Shown: positions 26,101 through 59,424 of the stretch, in pieces
Layout: the number at the start of each line of letters is the position of its first letter
Numbering within the stretch: the stretch's first letter is position 1
Assembly (NCBI RefSeq): GCF_047663525.1
Contig: NC_092621.1
Location: 77,986,501 to 78,050,500 of the forward strand
Reading direction: 5' to 3'
Origin: Anas platyrhynchos
Taxonomy: Eukaryota > Chordata > Aves > Anseriformes > Anatidae
Length of the DNA stretch: 64,000 nt
Program-made: the position numbers and the translations under genes
Notes under the pieces: generated by a model
Seen by the model: the letters and a program-made list of their open reading frames with translations, nothing else
What the model was told of the DNA's origin: nothing
Database searches by the model: none

Positions 26101-26509
26101 GCACAGCCAGCTTGAAGGCGATGTTTTTATTTTCTGATGTTTAAAAACAGATGTGTGTTATCCACAGACGGGACTGCCGTCCCCTCGGGTCCTGTCGCTG
26201 TCCCCAGCAAGCAGAGCCCAGCGCCTGTCCCCCTCTCCCCTCATGAGGCAGCAGCGTGCCGCCATGATGCCCGCCCTGTGGGCTGAGCAAACCCAGGCAC
26301 CTCCCCTCCTCTCCTCTCCTCCTTGCCCTCCGCCATCTCCGCCACCCGCCCCGGCACTCACTGCTGGCGGCCTGCCGGGCTCTCAGCCTGCTGTTGGCCG
26401 CATGCCACCAGCGGACCCCGGCCCCGTCGCGGTGCGCCAGCCGCCCGCCCCGCTGGAAATGCTCCACCGCCGCCTCGCCCCAGCCTCCAGCACCCAGCGG
26501 CGCCGCCAT
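16973..26509 (-). CDS. FAM151B: FAM151B, menorin-like phosphodiesterase-fold protein
   Basis: Five coding exons on the minus strand (26509-26362, 25104-24948, 21608-21391, 19727-19592, 17126-16973) total 813 bases, or 270 residues plus stop; human has about 276. All junctions are GT-AG and phases 1, 2, 1, 2 are consistent. The protein is the DUF2181/FAM151 fold, related to GDPD/PLC-like TIM-barrel phosphodiesterases. Possible active-site residues by analogy are His36 in WWHAAN, Glu56 and Asp58 in MIEADVLL, and His72 in IMAHPPET. Later conserved motifs are KGIKLDFK, VWLNADILPGPNG, LGWTTGWHP and the C-terminal YSLTIWTGK...VEDLLYIR. No signal peptide or membrane segment is seen, unlike FAM151A. 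Mouse Fam151b loss is reported to cause photoreceptor degeneration. The chemical activity remains unproven. The start lies in a CpG island. Confidence 0.95.
17129..17153 (-). repeat. A-run plus GA microsatellite serving as a splice pyrimidine tract
   Basis: On the plus strand this reads as about 12 A residues followed by (GA)n. On the transcribed minus strand it is (TC)n followed by T-run and TATAG, lying directly before FAM151B exon 5. It therefore appears to be the polypyrimidine tract of that acceptor. Confidence 0.8.
18797..19165 (+). mobile_element. Degraded solo LTR, avian ERVL-like family
   Basis: It starts TGTAGCACTGGTTTTGGCTG and ends near GGTTAACAAACACA. These match from memory the start and end of a common bird LTR family whose consensus runs CACTGGTTTTGGCTGGGA ... 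GTGGTGAGCAATTGC ... GGGGTTAA. Its middle also carries GTGAGCAATTGCTTTTGCA. It is shorter and more diverged than the family norm, so it is old. It lies in a FAM151B intron in antisense orientation, with no internal viral genes. Confidence 0.7.
19592..19727 (-). CDS. FAM151B: FAM151B coding exon 4
   Basis: The acceptor is TTGTAG|GCTATG and the donor ACAG|GTAAGT. The exon encodes YDWTMVKEMAHIC, QPVTFPVRAALVRQS and LCWLIQQSD, closely matching the mammalian exon. Its longest open frame is short, so it was found by homology and splice signals. Confidence 0.94.
19728..21390 (-). other. FAM151B: FAM151B intron 3
   Basis: AT-rich intron with a CAAA/CAA microsatellite at about 20073-20126. No other feature was recognised. 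Confidence 0.85.
20073..20126. repeat. CAAA/CAA microsatellite
   Basis: Compound tandem repeat of CAAA units around a core of about seven CAA units. It lies inside FAM151B intron 3. Confidence 0.9.
21391..21608 (-). CDS. FAM151B: FAM151B coding exon 3
   Basis: The acceptor is GGCACAG|TCTAG. The exon encodes SLDAVQPSLELLERV, RRPVWLNADILPGPNG, FPDVTLSLGWTTGWHP and ends at the donor AAAG|GTAAAG in phase 1. It is noticeably more GC-rich than the surrounding introns. Confidence 0.95.
21609..24947 (-). other. FAM151B: FAM151B intron 2
   Basis: This 3.3 kb intron holds a T-run of about 20 near 22919-22938 and an A-run near 22465-22481. A 117-codon minus-strand open frame (23210-23563) matches no family I recognise. 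No supported gene is present. Confidence 0.8.
24948..25104 (-). CDS. FAM151B: FAM151B coding exon 2
   Basis: The acceptor is AACAG|GTGAGG. The exon encodes EAHMIEADVLL, IMAHPPETDS and KGIKLDFK, the most conserved part of the family and the likely metal or substrate site. The donor is AGAG|GTATTT, phase 2. Confidence 0.95.
25105..26361 (-). other. FAM151B: FAM151B intron 1
   Basis: The intron contains two long plus-strand A-runs, about 26 bases at 25683-25708 and 17 at 25839-25855. Its promoter-proximal end is part of the CpG island. No coding sequence was seen. Confidence 0.85.
25683..25708 (+). repeat. Poly(A) run of about 26
   Basis: Homopolymer A-run within FAM151B intron 1. No recognisable retroelement body precedes it, so its origin is unclear. 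Confidence 0.9.
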
Positions 26510-26640
26510 CGCCTCGCCCGGGCCCGCCCCGACAGAGGCGGAGGCTGCCCCGGCTGCAGGGGGGCGGGAGGGCGGCCACAGCACAGGGCTTGAGGAGGGT
26601 GAAGGGTCCTGGAGCCCCCCTGAGGGGGAAGAAAGACGAG
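26160..26640 (-). promoter_or_regulatory. FAM151B: CpG island, FAM151B promoter and exon 1
   Basis: GC-rich, CpG-dense sequence spans the FAM151B start codon and its first donor, with several GGGCGG/CCGCCC-type Sp1 boxes. No TATA box is evident. Transcription probably starts in 26520-26600 on the minus strand. Confidence 0.75.
26362..26509 (-). CDS. FAM151B: FAM151B coding exon 1
   Basis: Encodes the start methionine (MAAPLGAGGWGEA) through WWHAAN and ends with the donor A|GTGAGT in phase 1. It is very GC-rich. The Ala/Gly-rich N-terminus matches the mammalian start position. Confidence 0.93.
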
Positions 26641-26664
26641 GCTTCACATGAGTAAGAGGGCTGT

Positions 26665-28161
26665 GTTTATTTAAATAGCCGGTAACTGTGTGTCTACACT
26701 GCTGTTTCTTTCACTGTCCATGCGTGACTTTGCTTGCACCCAAGTGCTCCTCCTGTGGTCTTCAGCTCTTCTCCAGAGTCAGCTCCTCTGAAGAAACAGC
26801 TTGAAAGTATCCCCAGTATCCTCCACAGCAAGATCTTGATGAAGCCTGAAACCTTCCAAAAACTTGCCTTTTAAAGCACGGTTAACAGCAGAGCTGATTA
26901 GGTTAAAGTTACAAACTGTTTTTGATACAAAAACATGAAATATCCCCTATGAGCATCAAGAAGGCATCAAAGTTCTAATAGTCGCATAAAACGGTACCAA
27001 CATTTTTACTGAAAACAATACAGACCTTGGACAGATTTTGTTTTGGTTCTGTTCCTGGTAAACAGTTGTGACAGTTATCAAACCTTGGTTCACTGAACCT
27101 TGGTACAAATCACATGCATCACGAGTACATAAATAGATTTTAATGACCCAATATCAAAAATACATCCTATACAAGAACCGCAGGTATACTAAAGCGATCT
27201 GTTCATGAAAATTCACACAATACATTTATTGTCCCTGAAAATAAAGGTGGCTACCAAGAGGTGACAAAAGCAGTAAATGGAAGCAGAAAAAGTATTGCAG
27301 AAACCTTGTCTTACTTATTGCTACATGTAGATTACTGCAAAGGTAATCTGGCTTTTTATTAATCCTTGAAAGGTCAAATTGCATCAGGACTTCTGAACAC
27401 AGAGTAAAGGAAAAAAAGTATCAGTATTTATAAAAATAGCATCCATTTAAGTTAGATAAGTCCTTATAAATACCAGAATGAAATCAGTTTTCTATAAAAA
27501 GGAATTCAGAAGCATATGTTCCTGAAGCACCAGCATAATATCCTAGTAATTCAGGACTTCAACTACAAAGTCTTCATAAACATACCTGCAAAATTCTTCC
27601 TTGTGCTGATCACAGACGAGTGTCAAAAAGTGTGCACTTGTATTTGCACTGACACATGAAGCTTGCAGTCAGCTACAGATCACATATTTGAATCTCAAAT
27701 GGCAAGAAAACAGTTTTGTGCCAGCTAAGTATACTTCAGTGTTCAGCTCATATGCACATGGAAAGCACATGCTCCAGATTGAGATTAGACCTAACCACAG
27801 CAATTTCTCTAATATTTATCTGAGGTTAAGAGGCAAGATAATATGGCTTAAAGTTACACTACACAAAGTAAACGCTACAATTGTGTAAAGAGGTAACAAA
27901 GACTGCCCTCTTCATCAACTGTATTAAGTGTGAAACTTCAGAAGTTTAGGAAACATTACAAATTACAATTCTTTTGTCATAAAGTAACCAGCAAGAGTTT
28001 GAGAGTTGGTGCTTTTTTTCTTAAACAGTTTGAAAATCCATTAATGAAAATCCATTAAAACAAAACCAGTCTTAAAAACTGTTATCATTTTTAGTGTTTG
28101 ATGCATCACAACTTTGGTATTCAGAGCTAGCAAATCAGTATCTCGCCAGTAACTGGCCTCA
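26665..28161 (-). other. ZFYVE16: Probable ZFYVE16 3' UTR
   Basis: AT-rich non-coding sequence follows the ZFYVE16 stop. Minus-strand AATAAA hexamers occur at about 27354-27359, 27225-27230 and 26665-26670. The farthest of these would place the transcript end close to the FAM151B CpG island. Which is used cannot be told from sequence alone. Confidence 0.5.
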
Positions 28162-51285
<23,124 letters not shown>

Positions 51286-52145
51286 TTTGGTTACAGTTCT
51301 AGTGAAGCTTTAGGCCTCTTAAACCTAGAAAGAAAAATACAGCATTTCATTCACATTCTGCTATTTACAATGTCAACCTGCTCTCATTATTTGAGAACAA
51401 CTTCCAGGAGGTATTTTTTTTTTCTTTTTTAATAAAATTTTCTCTATACAAACAGAATGCTGGTAGGAAGATGGTTGCAATCTGTTAGCCTCTATCTGTT
51501 CTACAGCATACTCAGTACACTATACACTAAAAATTTCACCTCAAATCAGGAAACGGAGACTGACTTCTTAAAACCAAATGCGTCTGAGTTCATACTCACA
51601 AGTTTTTAAACCAGCAAGAAGTCAGATCTTCTATCTTGACACCCCCCACACACATTTTATACCACATGGTTCACAGGAAAAACAAAAACAAGATAGGCCA
51701 CTGTTACCCTTGCAATACAAACGAATTGCATAAGTAAATGATGCCTACATAATCCCAGATACCTCATACTCTAAACTGCAGTAGGTTGCAAGAAGAAGTT
51801 TCCATCTGCTACTGGAAATGCCAATAAGAAAAAAAGGAATTCCTGTAGGAAGTCAAGCTTGAATTTGAGCATGTGAACACAACCTTTAAAAAGAGATTGG
51901 TTCTCTTAGTTCCCAAGTTAACTGCAGTTAACTCTCAGCTATGCTCAGTTAAAACTAAACACAAGCTAAAAACTGAAGTGTATCAGGGACTAGAAAGCTG
52001 ATAAGCAGCTGAAGCATGGTGAGACAGTCATCTTCACACAGAGCTGCAGTGCATTTAAGCAGGTTGAGGTCAGGACTCCTCCCCACAATGATCAATGCAT
52101 TGCCTTTAGATCCTCCTCTGAAATTTTCCTCCAAGGCCAGGAGGG

Positions 52146-52171
52146 AAAAAAAAAAAAAAAAAAAAAAAAAA
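52146..52171 (+). repeat. Poly(A) run of about 26
   Basis: Homopolymer A-run in the ZFYVE16 5' intron, with no identifiable retroelement body beside it. Confidence 0.9.
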
Positions 52172-53436
52172 CATCCAGCATGGTAATTCATTTCATCTCC
52201 ACCATACCCAAAACCCATAAATTTTCTATGAGACTCTGAGATCGTTAAAAAAAAATTTTAAAAAATCTCATTTTAGATAGTCGCCAACTCACCAGAAAGC
52301 TATTTGCTGTTACATTCTGTATTACAACACATCCTGCTTCATTTCTTTAATGAAGATCCCCAGCCACTGAACGTTATGCCCTTTTGGTCACTCTGAGGAG
52401 CTTCCCAGTTCCACATCTGTCTCACGTCTCAATACCCATAATGCGCAATTATCCAGAACATAATCAAGATGTCATTTACATTTCCCTCAAGTAAACCAAG
52501 GGGATTTGGATTACTTAAAACTCCTTTCCTCTGGAAACCAGACCTGTGGAGGGCTGCCTTGTTATCCCTGCAGCACACTTCAGCCTCCCTGCATTTGATG
52601 ACTTGACACCCTATGGTATTCAACAGACTGTCTCTCCTCAATGCTTAGGGACCACAGAAACACTTAAATCCTCTTACCACTTATGCCACCCTGCAGCTAC
52701 TGGTCTAGATCCTTTCCCCTAACTCCACGAAAGAAAAAGTTTCCCTTCTCGTTCAATGGTTCAGATCTGTAATGTTCACCTGCCACTCAATTAGGAGAGA
52801 TCAAAGAAGCTATAAATATTGAAGGATTATTAGAAAAATTGAGGGATTGGAGAGATACATAAAGCTGATATAACACTCTGTAGGGATTTCTTACACCTCC
52901 TGACCATCCAGGTACAGCTGATGTTATGATCGATGGACCAGCAGCTGTGACCAAAAGTGGTGGTCAGAGACCCCTCACTACTCCCCAAATCTTTGCTCTG
53001 GGGACCACAATCACCTAACACCACAAGAAGCCAGATCAGACTGCTGAACAGACAAAGTCATGTACTCAGAGGGAGAACAGAGGGCATTTTTTGCTCGTTT
53101 CCCCACCAGAACAGGTCTCCAACATGAAACACACTAACCTGGCACAAGGTCCTGGCAAGGATTTTTAAATCCTACTGCTTGACTCTTAATTCACTACAAA
53201 AAACACTGACCTACAGCCCTGTAAACTGAGCTCCCAATTTACAGGGATCAGAATATTAGTTATTTGAAAATCGCCAAGTGGTAAAGCAATACAAAGAACC
53301 AATTGTCAATGAAATGGACATCTATCACCAATAAAGATGACTTAAAGACCTCCTCTGAAGTGAGTTGTATTTTCCTACCTCAGTGACAACCGAAGCTTTT
53401 CCAAAAATAAAACTTTGATATTTAAGAATTATTATT

Positions 53437-53451
53437 GAGAGAGAGAGAGGG
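53437..53451. repeat. GA microsatellite
   Basis: About seven GA units in the ZFYVE16 5' intron. Confidence 0.75.
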
Positions 53452-56400
53452 GAGAAACAAGACATTTCAACTAATTTTATCTTGTACTTAAAAAGACTTC
53501 CAGATTATCCATGGCATTTTTCATTCTTAGGACATGACAAACCTTGAATTAAGTACACACAGTATTTGATTATAATGCTAAATAATTAATTAGAAGGATG
53601 TGTTCGCACTGTGCATTTCTGGCCCATTGACCTCTCTTGAAACAGAAAGAATCAAGGGCAAAGAACTGCAGAACTGAAATTGTATGTAATACAAACTATA
53701 ACAGAGTTCAAGATACACGTGAAATCATCTCTATTAAAAAAATCAGAAAATCTACCATGATACATCATTCCATGCCAATACAGTTGTCACATTTAGTTAA
53801 TCCTACGGTTTTGAAATAAAATGATTCTGAGGTGATAAAGCACTTTGAACAGCTGAAATAACTTTGAATAACTAGTATATTACTCATTATTTTTACTACC
53901 CTTTCTTGAAGCTTTTCACAGATCTTCAGTTCTTCTAGAGCAGCTGTCCAACACCTTCCCCCAACTCCTCTGCCTCATCTCCCCCAAATCAACACAAAGA
54001 CAACAGTAATTCCTTACCTTACCCATATCTCACCTCTCTGCTCTCAACACTTGTATCACCAGCCAACTGTGAAATCCTTCTGGTCTGAGATCTTTTTTTA
54101 TAGGAACAAGACCAGGTTTTCTTTTTGGCTTGCTACAGCTGCCTACAGCCAGTCCCAATATTTACATTAAACAAGAAGCGAACTAGAAGCCCTGAGGTTC
54201 TGGTGACGTGTTTTTGTTAAATGGTTGCTTGCTTCCTCAAACGAAAGTAATCTTTAGTATCCATGTCTTTCACTGAACTACATTCACTTTGAATATACGC
54301 TCAGTTTCAAGAATTATACTTCTAACTGTCCCAAACCAGCAGCAGCACCACCATAGTTTTTAAAATAGGTAGAAAATTTTAGTTTGAGGTCCAACCACAA
54401 AAGCATTAAAAACCCAAATGATCAAGAAAGGAGAGGGAAGTAAATATTTTGTATGAGCACGGAGAGAGCATGAAAGCAGAGGAAGATGACTGCTGGGCAC
54501 TGCAGGTTTTAGAGGAACTGCTTTGCAAACAACTTGTCCCTGTACCATCCCTTAAACCACTCCAGTTATGGTTTGCTCAGTTACACATTCTGCAGAGCAA
54601 GAACTGACCTGGCTGATTTAAACATTATAAATTTATTTATTTCCTTAGTTATTTTTCATCCAGATGAGGTCCTTGCATAGACACATAAAAAAAAAAAAAA
54701 AACAAAAAAAACATGCCACCATACCAGAAGGGGCAGTGCACAAACAGGACACAACATTCATAACTCTATCTGAGGTCTTACATAGTACAGGAGACATGCA
54801 ACTCGAACCTCTTAATGGCTCCATTTTGTGTATTTTTTCCCCCAAGTTGAAAGATTTAAGTTTTAAGTACTGTTTAAATCACTGTCTGCCAAAGATTTTA
54901 TGCTTTCACTTGAAGTTAAGTATTTATGTGGTAGGAGACTGGAAGATATATACCAGTGCTCCTCAAAACAGGAAAAAAAAAAATCAAAGCATAAAATGAG
55001 TACAGTACAGCGTTAAACAGCTAGTGTCTAATGTCAGAAGTCATCTCAAAGAGCAAGCTCTATTTCAGAAAGACAAATTTAGACTGGAGAACATAGTTAT
55101 GGTTAAATCAGTTAACTTAGTTTACAGACCAGTTTTAGAGACTTTCTTTCACTGTATTAAACTGAGCCAATTAAATCTATTTCGTTATGAGTTTCACTGC
55201 CTACCTTATGACTGAAGGACAAGGCCAGATGACAAGAGAAGCCTTGGAGTGATCACTCCAAGATCTTCAGCCAGAAATATGCAAAAGACAACTTTCAAAC
55301 TCCACACATCCTGAACCACTGCAGATCAGCAACTCTCATCACACCATTTGTCCTTCTGTGTGTCTCACTTAATGGACGGACAATCTCACCAAAGAACAGG
55401 TCACTGAAGATCTTACCTATTACCAGGGCTTCCAAGTACGTGGCATGGCAAAAGTACATTTTATTCCAGCCAGCAGCCTTCGTTTTGTTGATTATCCTTT
55501 AGCTTCAAGACAGAAAAACAGCTCTCCTTAATGTTTTACAAAAAGGCACACCAAGACAACTCTTGCCACTTTTCTAGGTAAACGTTTGGTTTGTTTTTAA
55601 ACAAGCTTGCTGCCAATCTTTCAGCTTTCAAAGCTTTTTTCTTATGCCATAATTACAGGATAAGCTTTCTTTATTACCTTACCCAAGTTTATTTAGTGGA
55701 CGATTAACAACAAAACTGCTCAAACAGGCAGTATCCATCACAGTGAACTCAGGAAGCCAGTATCCCAAACAGCCAACAGGAACAGTATCAGAGTGTTATT
55801 CTGTGGTAATCTCTGCAGGAACCGAACAGTCAGTACCGAGCACATATCAGCACCAGGTCAGACACCCTTCTTTCCCTGCAAGTTTAAAGTGCACAAATGG
55901 AAACAGTGCAGGTTTGCTTATGTTATTGGCCCAGTCAGAGGAGGCTTGGTCCCTGGCAAACTCCTAACACTGCACTTCACGTTGCACAAAGAGTGTATCT
56001 TAAGAAATGGAGGCAATGATAAATAAAAATTGTTGCATGGTCATCTAGATGACATTATTTGCTTCTCTTGGGTAACAAGTGTGTCAATATACTAAAAAAA
56101 TAAAATAAAAAAACGAGTATCTTTGTTTATAACCTTATAAATAACTTCTAAGATAATAGGCACATACTCCAGTGTTCAAAAAGCACTTAATGTTAGGCAA
56201 TTCTAAGTGCACTCCTATTTAAGTGAGAACATAATACACATTTGCTATTTTTCAGTTATTCTCTATCCTAGCGGTCTATGTTGTAGTTTATCAAAGACAG
56301 TGTCTCTAAATACACAATTAGTAGTTTTCCATTATAATTTGCACAGTAAAATTTATAAATTCATTATTACTTACTAACCAAAAAGAAATTTTTGTCTGAT

Positions 56401-56570
56401 GACAAGCAGTCTTTTGATATTTACAAATCCCTAAAAAACAGTCTCTGTAGTGCTTGATACATGTAGGCATTAGCAGAGCTCAATCCACTCACAACCCATC
56501 ATCCCTGCAGAATCCAGGCCTGCTGAAGGGGATCAGGTTTGGAGACAATGAAACACATGTGCACTCACCT

Positions 56571-56586
56571 CACACACACACACACA
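56571..56586. repeat. CA microsatellite
   Basis: About eight CA units in the ZFYVE16 5' intron. Confidence 0.8.
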
Positions 56587-57289
56587 GAGGTCTCCATTCC
56601 TGAAAGTTAGCCTCTTATTAAGACTGCTATTGCAGTCATCAGGAAAGTCTTTGTGTTCACTGCAAAGTTGCATTATTTCAACTCCATCACTGTGCTTACT
56701 CACTATACTTAAGAGTGACCAGAAACTAGATGCTTGAGGCTCTACAAAGAAAAAAAAACACAAACAACAAACCAAAACAACAAAACTAAACCACGCCAAA
56801 AACCTAAGGGTACAACTACCCGTGCAGCTGGTCAGCAATCAACGTAACTAAGCAAAAGCTTTGGGAAAAGCTTAAGTGGTGTCAGATAAAAAATAAAATG
56901 ATTCTTGCTGACCAATGCAACATATTATCCAACTAAAAAAGTGCAAGAGCTGCTGACACTGCAAATTTACTGGTTGAATTAGGGAATGAACATAAAAGTT
57001 AATAGAAGTTTTCAGGCACCTAAGAGAAAGCTGACATGGCACACTGCAAAACTACACTGCCTAGCCTGAAGAGGGATATTTTGTTAGTTCAACAAAATTT
57101 CTTCAGAAAAACTACAATAAAAAGCCACCAACAGTATTATCACCAACAGCAATCAGACAACTTCAACGTAACATCATGTTCAGCCCCCCCCCAACCCCTA
57201 AATTTTGCTTTCAATCAGCCCCAGTAACATGTTATTTCTCTTCTGACCAGAAAACAGTACCATGCATTGCACAGAGAGAAAAGATGTCG

Positions 57290-58012
57290 CTGGATGTATT
57301 AGGTATATGTAGCAAGGTTTGGGTAGCAGGAGGCCTGCAGATATGGCCTTTGTAAGAAGAGTCCAGCAGCTGCCCCACGTTAGATAAAGGCCAGTTTCAG
57401 CTAGCTCCAAACAGGACCTGCCACTGGCCAGAGCCAAGCCTGTTAAGTGATGCTGGTTGAGCCTCTGGGACAGCAGATTTAAGAAAAGGGGGAAAAAAAA
57501 CTAGTTGCTCATCATTAGCTGGGAGAGAGGGGTGAGAGCCAGCCCTGAAGCCCCCAGGTGAGTGCAGCAGGAGGCAGGAGGTGCTCCAGGCAGGCAGCAG
57601 CAGCTCCCCTGCAGGCTGTCCCCCTGCAGCCCATGGGTCCCACACGGAGCAGATCTCCACGCTGCAGCCCCCCCATGGGTGGAGGAGCCCCCGGTGGAGC
57701 AGGTGGATGTGGCCTGGAGGAGGCTGCGGCCCATGGAGAGCCCCCGCAGGAGCAGGCCCCGGGCCGGAGCTGCAGCCCATGGAGAGGAGCCCCCGCAGGA
57801 GCAGGGGGTCTGGGGGGAGCTGCCACCCACCCATGGGGGACCCTCCCTGAGTCTGTTTTGCCTGTTATGATAACTGTTGAGTGATCTGCCTGTCCTTATC
57901 TCAACCCTTGAGCCCTCTTCATCCTATTTTCTCCCCCTTTCTCTTTAAGGAAGTGGAGTGAGAGAGCGGTTTGTGGTGGAGCTGGGCTGCCCAGCTGGGC
58001 AAAACCAGCACA
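57290..58012 (+). mobile_element. Solo LTR related to the one at 35.4 kb
   Basis: It shares ordered landmarks with the 35395-36350 element: GGTAGCAGGAGGCCTGCAGA, AGGACCTGCCACTGGCCAGA, AAGTGATGCTGG, GAGGTGCTCCAGG, GGAGCAG blocks, CTGTTTTGCCTG, GATCTGCCTGTCCTTATCTC and a CAAAACCAGCACA end. It belongs to the same avian ERVL-like family and orientation but is shorter overall. The GC-rich block at 57540-57850 gives long open frames in several registers, which is a composition effect. No viral genes adjoin it. Confidence 0.78.
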
Positions 58013-58559
58013 CTGGACAATTACTGATTTTCAGCAGTGCTCTATAGCACATCAGCGGTACCGGCGCAGCTGAAGAATCCACTTGCCCAACCGAACAAAC
58101 GCATCTCTCACATGCTGCACACAATGCCACCGCTATTGGCTGTATCAGCTTTTATTATTTAGCTGTAGAAACTGAGTCATGAGAACGTGATGGCTATTAC
58201 ATCAGGTCTGAAGTATCATCCTCCAGACAAAGGAAATCAGTGCTCTCCCAGCGCACTCATATTTTCTGTTTGGCGTGATTAACGATCAGATTGGAGGTAC
58301 TGGAGGACCTAAGCAGCAGACGCTCATAGCATCTAGACATTTCCCCAAAGCACGCTAATAACCACTTCTCTACCGCTGCAGTTTGCATTTGAATACAGAC
58401 TGACAATGTTTACCAGTTTATCCAGAAGCCTTAAAACACTTCATGCCTCAACCGGAGCATTATAAGCATTATATTCAGCATCCTGTAGCTAAGCCAAGGG
58501 AACAGCAGCACAGATATCACTGAATACAAACACCTCATCCCCCTGAGCAGCAAGGGGAC

Positions 58560-58990
58560 CGCACAGCCTGCGAGCCGCACCCCACACCGACACAGACCGA
58601 GGGCTTTTGTTCCGTTTCCCCAAAATACCACACCTGGGCGCCCCGCAGCCTGCCCTCACCGATGAAGGGAGCCCCTCGCTCCCTTCGGCACCGCCCAGGA
58701 CGCGCTTAAGGCTGGGGGAAGGGAAGGGACGAGGCACCCACCGCCCACCAGGAGAGCCCCGACAAGGCAACGGGCGAGAGCCTCCCCCCTTCCCCTCAGC
58801 CCTCACCTCACGGGCGGCGGCTCCGGGACGGCGGCGCCCCTTGTTTGCGCGGCCGCTGGGCGCATGTGCGGGTCCCGCCCCTGGCGGCGGTGGCGGCCGC
58901 CATCTTGTGGGGCTGCGGGGCGCAGGCGCGGGGCAGCGCCGAGATGGCGCCTGCGCCCCCGCCCGGCGAGGGGGAGTGCATCCGTGTGGC
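58560..58990 (-). promoter_or_regulatory. ZFYVE16: CpG island, ZFYVE16 promoter
   Basis: CpG-dense sequence contains, on the minus strand, a CAAGATGGCGGCCGCC box (about 58892-58907). This is a strong YY1-type element of the kind found just inside transcription starts. NRF1-like motifs flank it (GGCGCATGTGCGG near 58859 and GGCGCAGGCGCGG near 58918), and GGGCGG boxes are present. There is no TATA. The orientation of the YY1 box and the donor at 58807 fit minus-strand initiation around 58890-58920. Confidence 0.75.
58807..58910 (-). other. ZFYVE16: Predicted ZFYVE16 non-coding exon 1
   Basis: The donor CGTGAG|GTGAGG ends the exon at 58807. The upstream limit is estimated from the YY1 box. No in-frame protein is expected, since the translation start lies at 51285 in a later exon. 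Confidence 0.5.
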
Positions 58991-59100
58991 GGGGTTTATT
59001 TTGTTTATTTATTATTTTTTTTTACTAGGTCTGTAACATCCGAGTTTAAAAAATAAACAAAGACACAACATCCGTGTATAAAAAAAAGCAAAACTTCATT

Positions 59101-59106
59101 TTTATT
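59101..59106 (-). terminator. CCDC125: Candidate CCDC125 poly(A) signal
   Basis: A minus-strand AATAAA lies 169 bases past the CCDC125 stop codon. It would end the transcript near 59080, only about 170-190 bases before the predicted ZFYVE16 start. Further minus-strand hexamers occur around 58996-59015. Confidence 0.5.
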
Positions 59107-59274
59107 TGCCTGACGCCTGTATTGAAAGGACAGCGGTTCCTCACGAGCCGCCTTCTTCATGGGGCGCAGTCTCTGAGGGCCAGGAGTGTGGTTCCCAAAG
59201 CACTTTGTGAATCCGTTTCACTCAGGAGCTGACAAAAGTCCATGCTGGGTGGCAACCTTGCGGCAGCCCAGGGG

Positions 59275-59424
59275 TCAGGGTCCCGATGGCCCCAGGGGCT
59301 GCCCAGCTTTGCCTTGGTGTCCGTCTGTACCTTCTGCCCAAGCCTTCTCCTTAAGCTCCATCGCACGGGCTAGCATGTAACTGACCTTCCTCTGATGAGC
59401 CAAAGCCTCCTCTTTGTCGTTTAT
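59275..59424 (-). CDS. CCDC125: CCDC125 last coding exon with divergent short tail
   Basis: Begins [20 protein letters not shown], matching the family. It then continues with a Gly/Pro-rich tail [12 protein letters not shown] to a TGA at 59277-59275. The tail has no resemblance to the longer mammalian C-terminus. The acceptor is CATGCAG|ATAAAC. Confidence 0.87.
   Translation of the reverse strand: MNDKEEALAHQRKVSYMLARAMELKEKAWAEGTDGHQGKAGQPLGPSGP

Larger units (their letters stand above)
51325..58806 (-). other. ZFYVE16: ZFYVE16 5' UTR intron(s)
   Basis: A 7.5 kb stretch lies between the CpG-island promoter and the first coding exon. It contains an A-run of 26 (52146-52171), GA and CA microsatellites (53437-53451 and 56571-56586) and an LTR at 57290-58012. 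Additional non-coding exons could exist but cannot be called from sequence. Confidence 0.7.

Noticed and set aside
26141-26655. Open frames of 146-168 codons in several registers around FAM151B exon 1
   Set aside because: Only the register starting at 26509 matches FAM151B. The others are CpG-island by-products, and none continues into a homologous exon.
57397-57884. Several overlapping long open frames of 89-145 codons on both strands
   Set aside because: They lie in the GC-rich block of an LTR, where stop codons are rare in all registers. The peptides are low-complexity Gly/Ala/Pro/Ser with no family match.
59157-59366. 69-codon minus-strand frame overlapping the last CCDC125 exon
   Set aside because: It is out of register with the conserved [14 protein letters not shown] frame that splices correctly from the previous exon.
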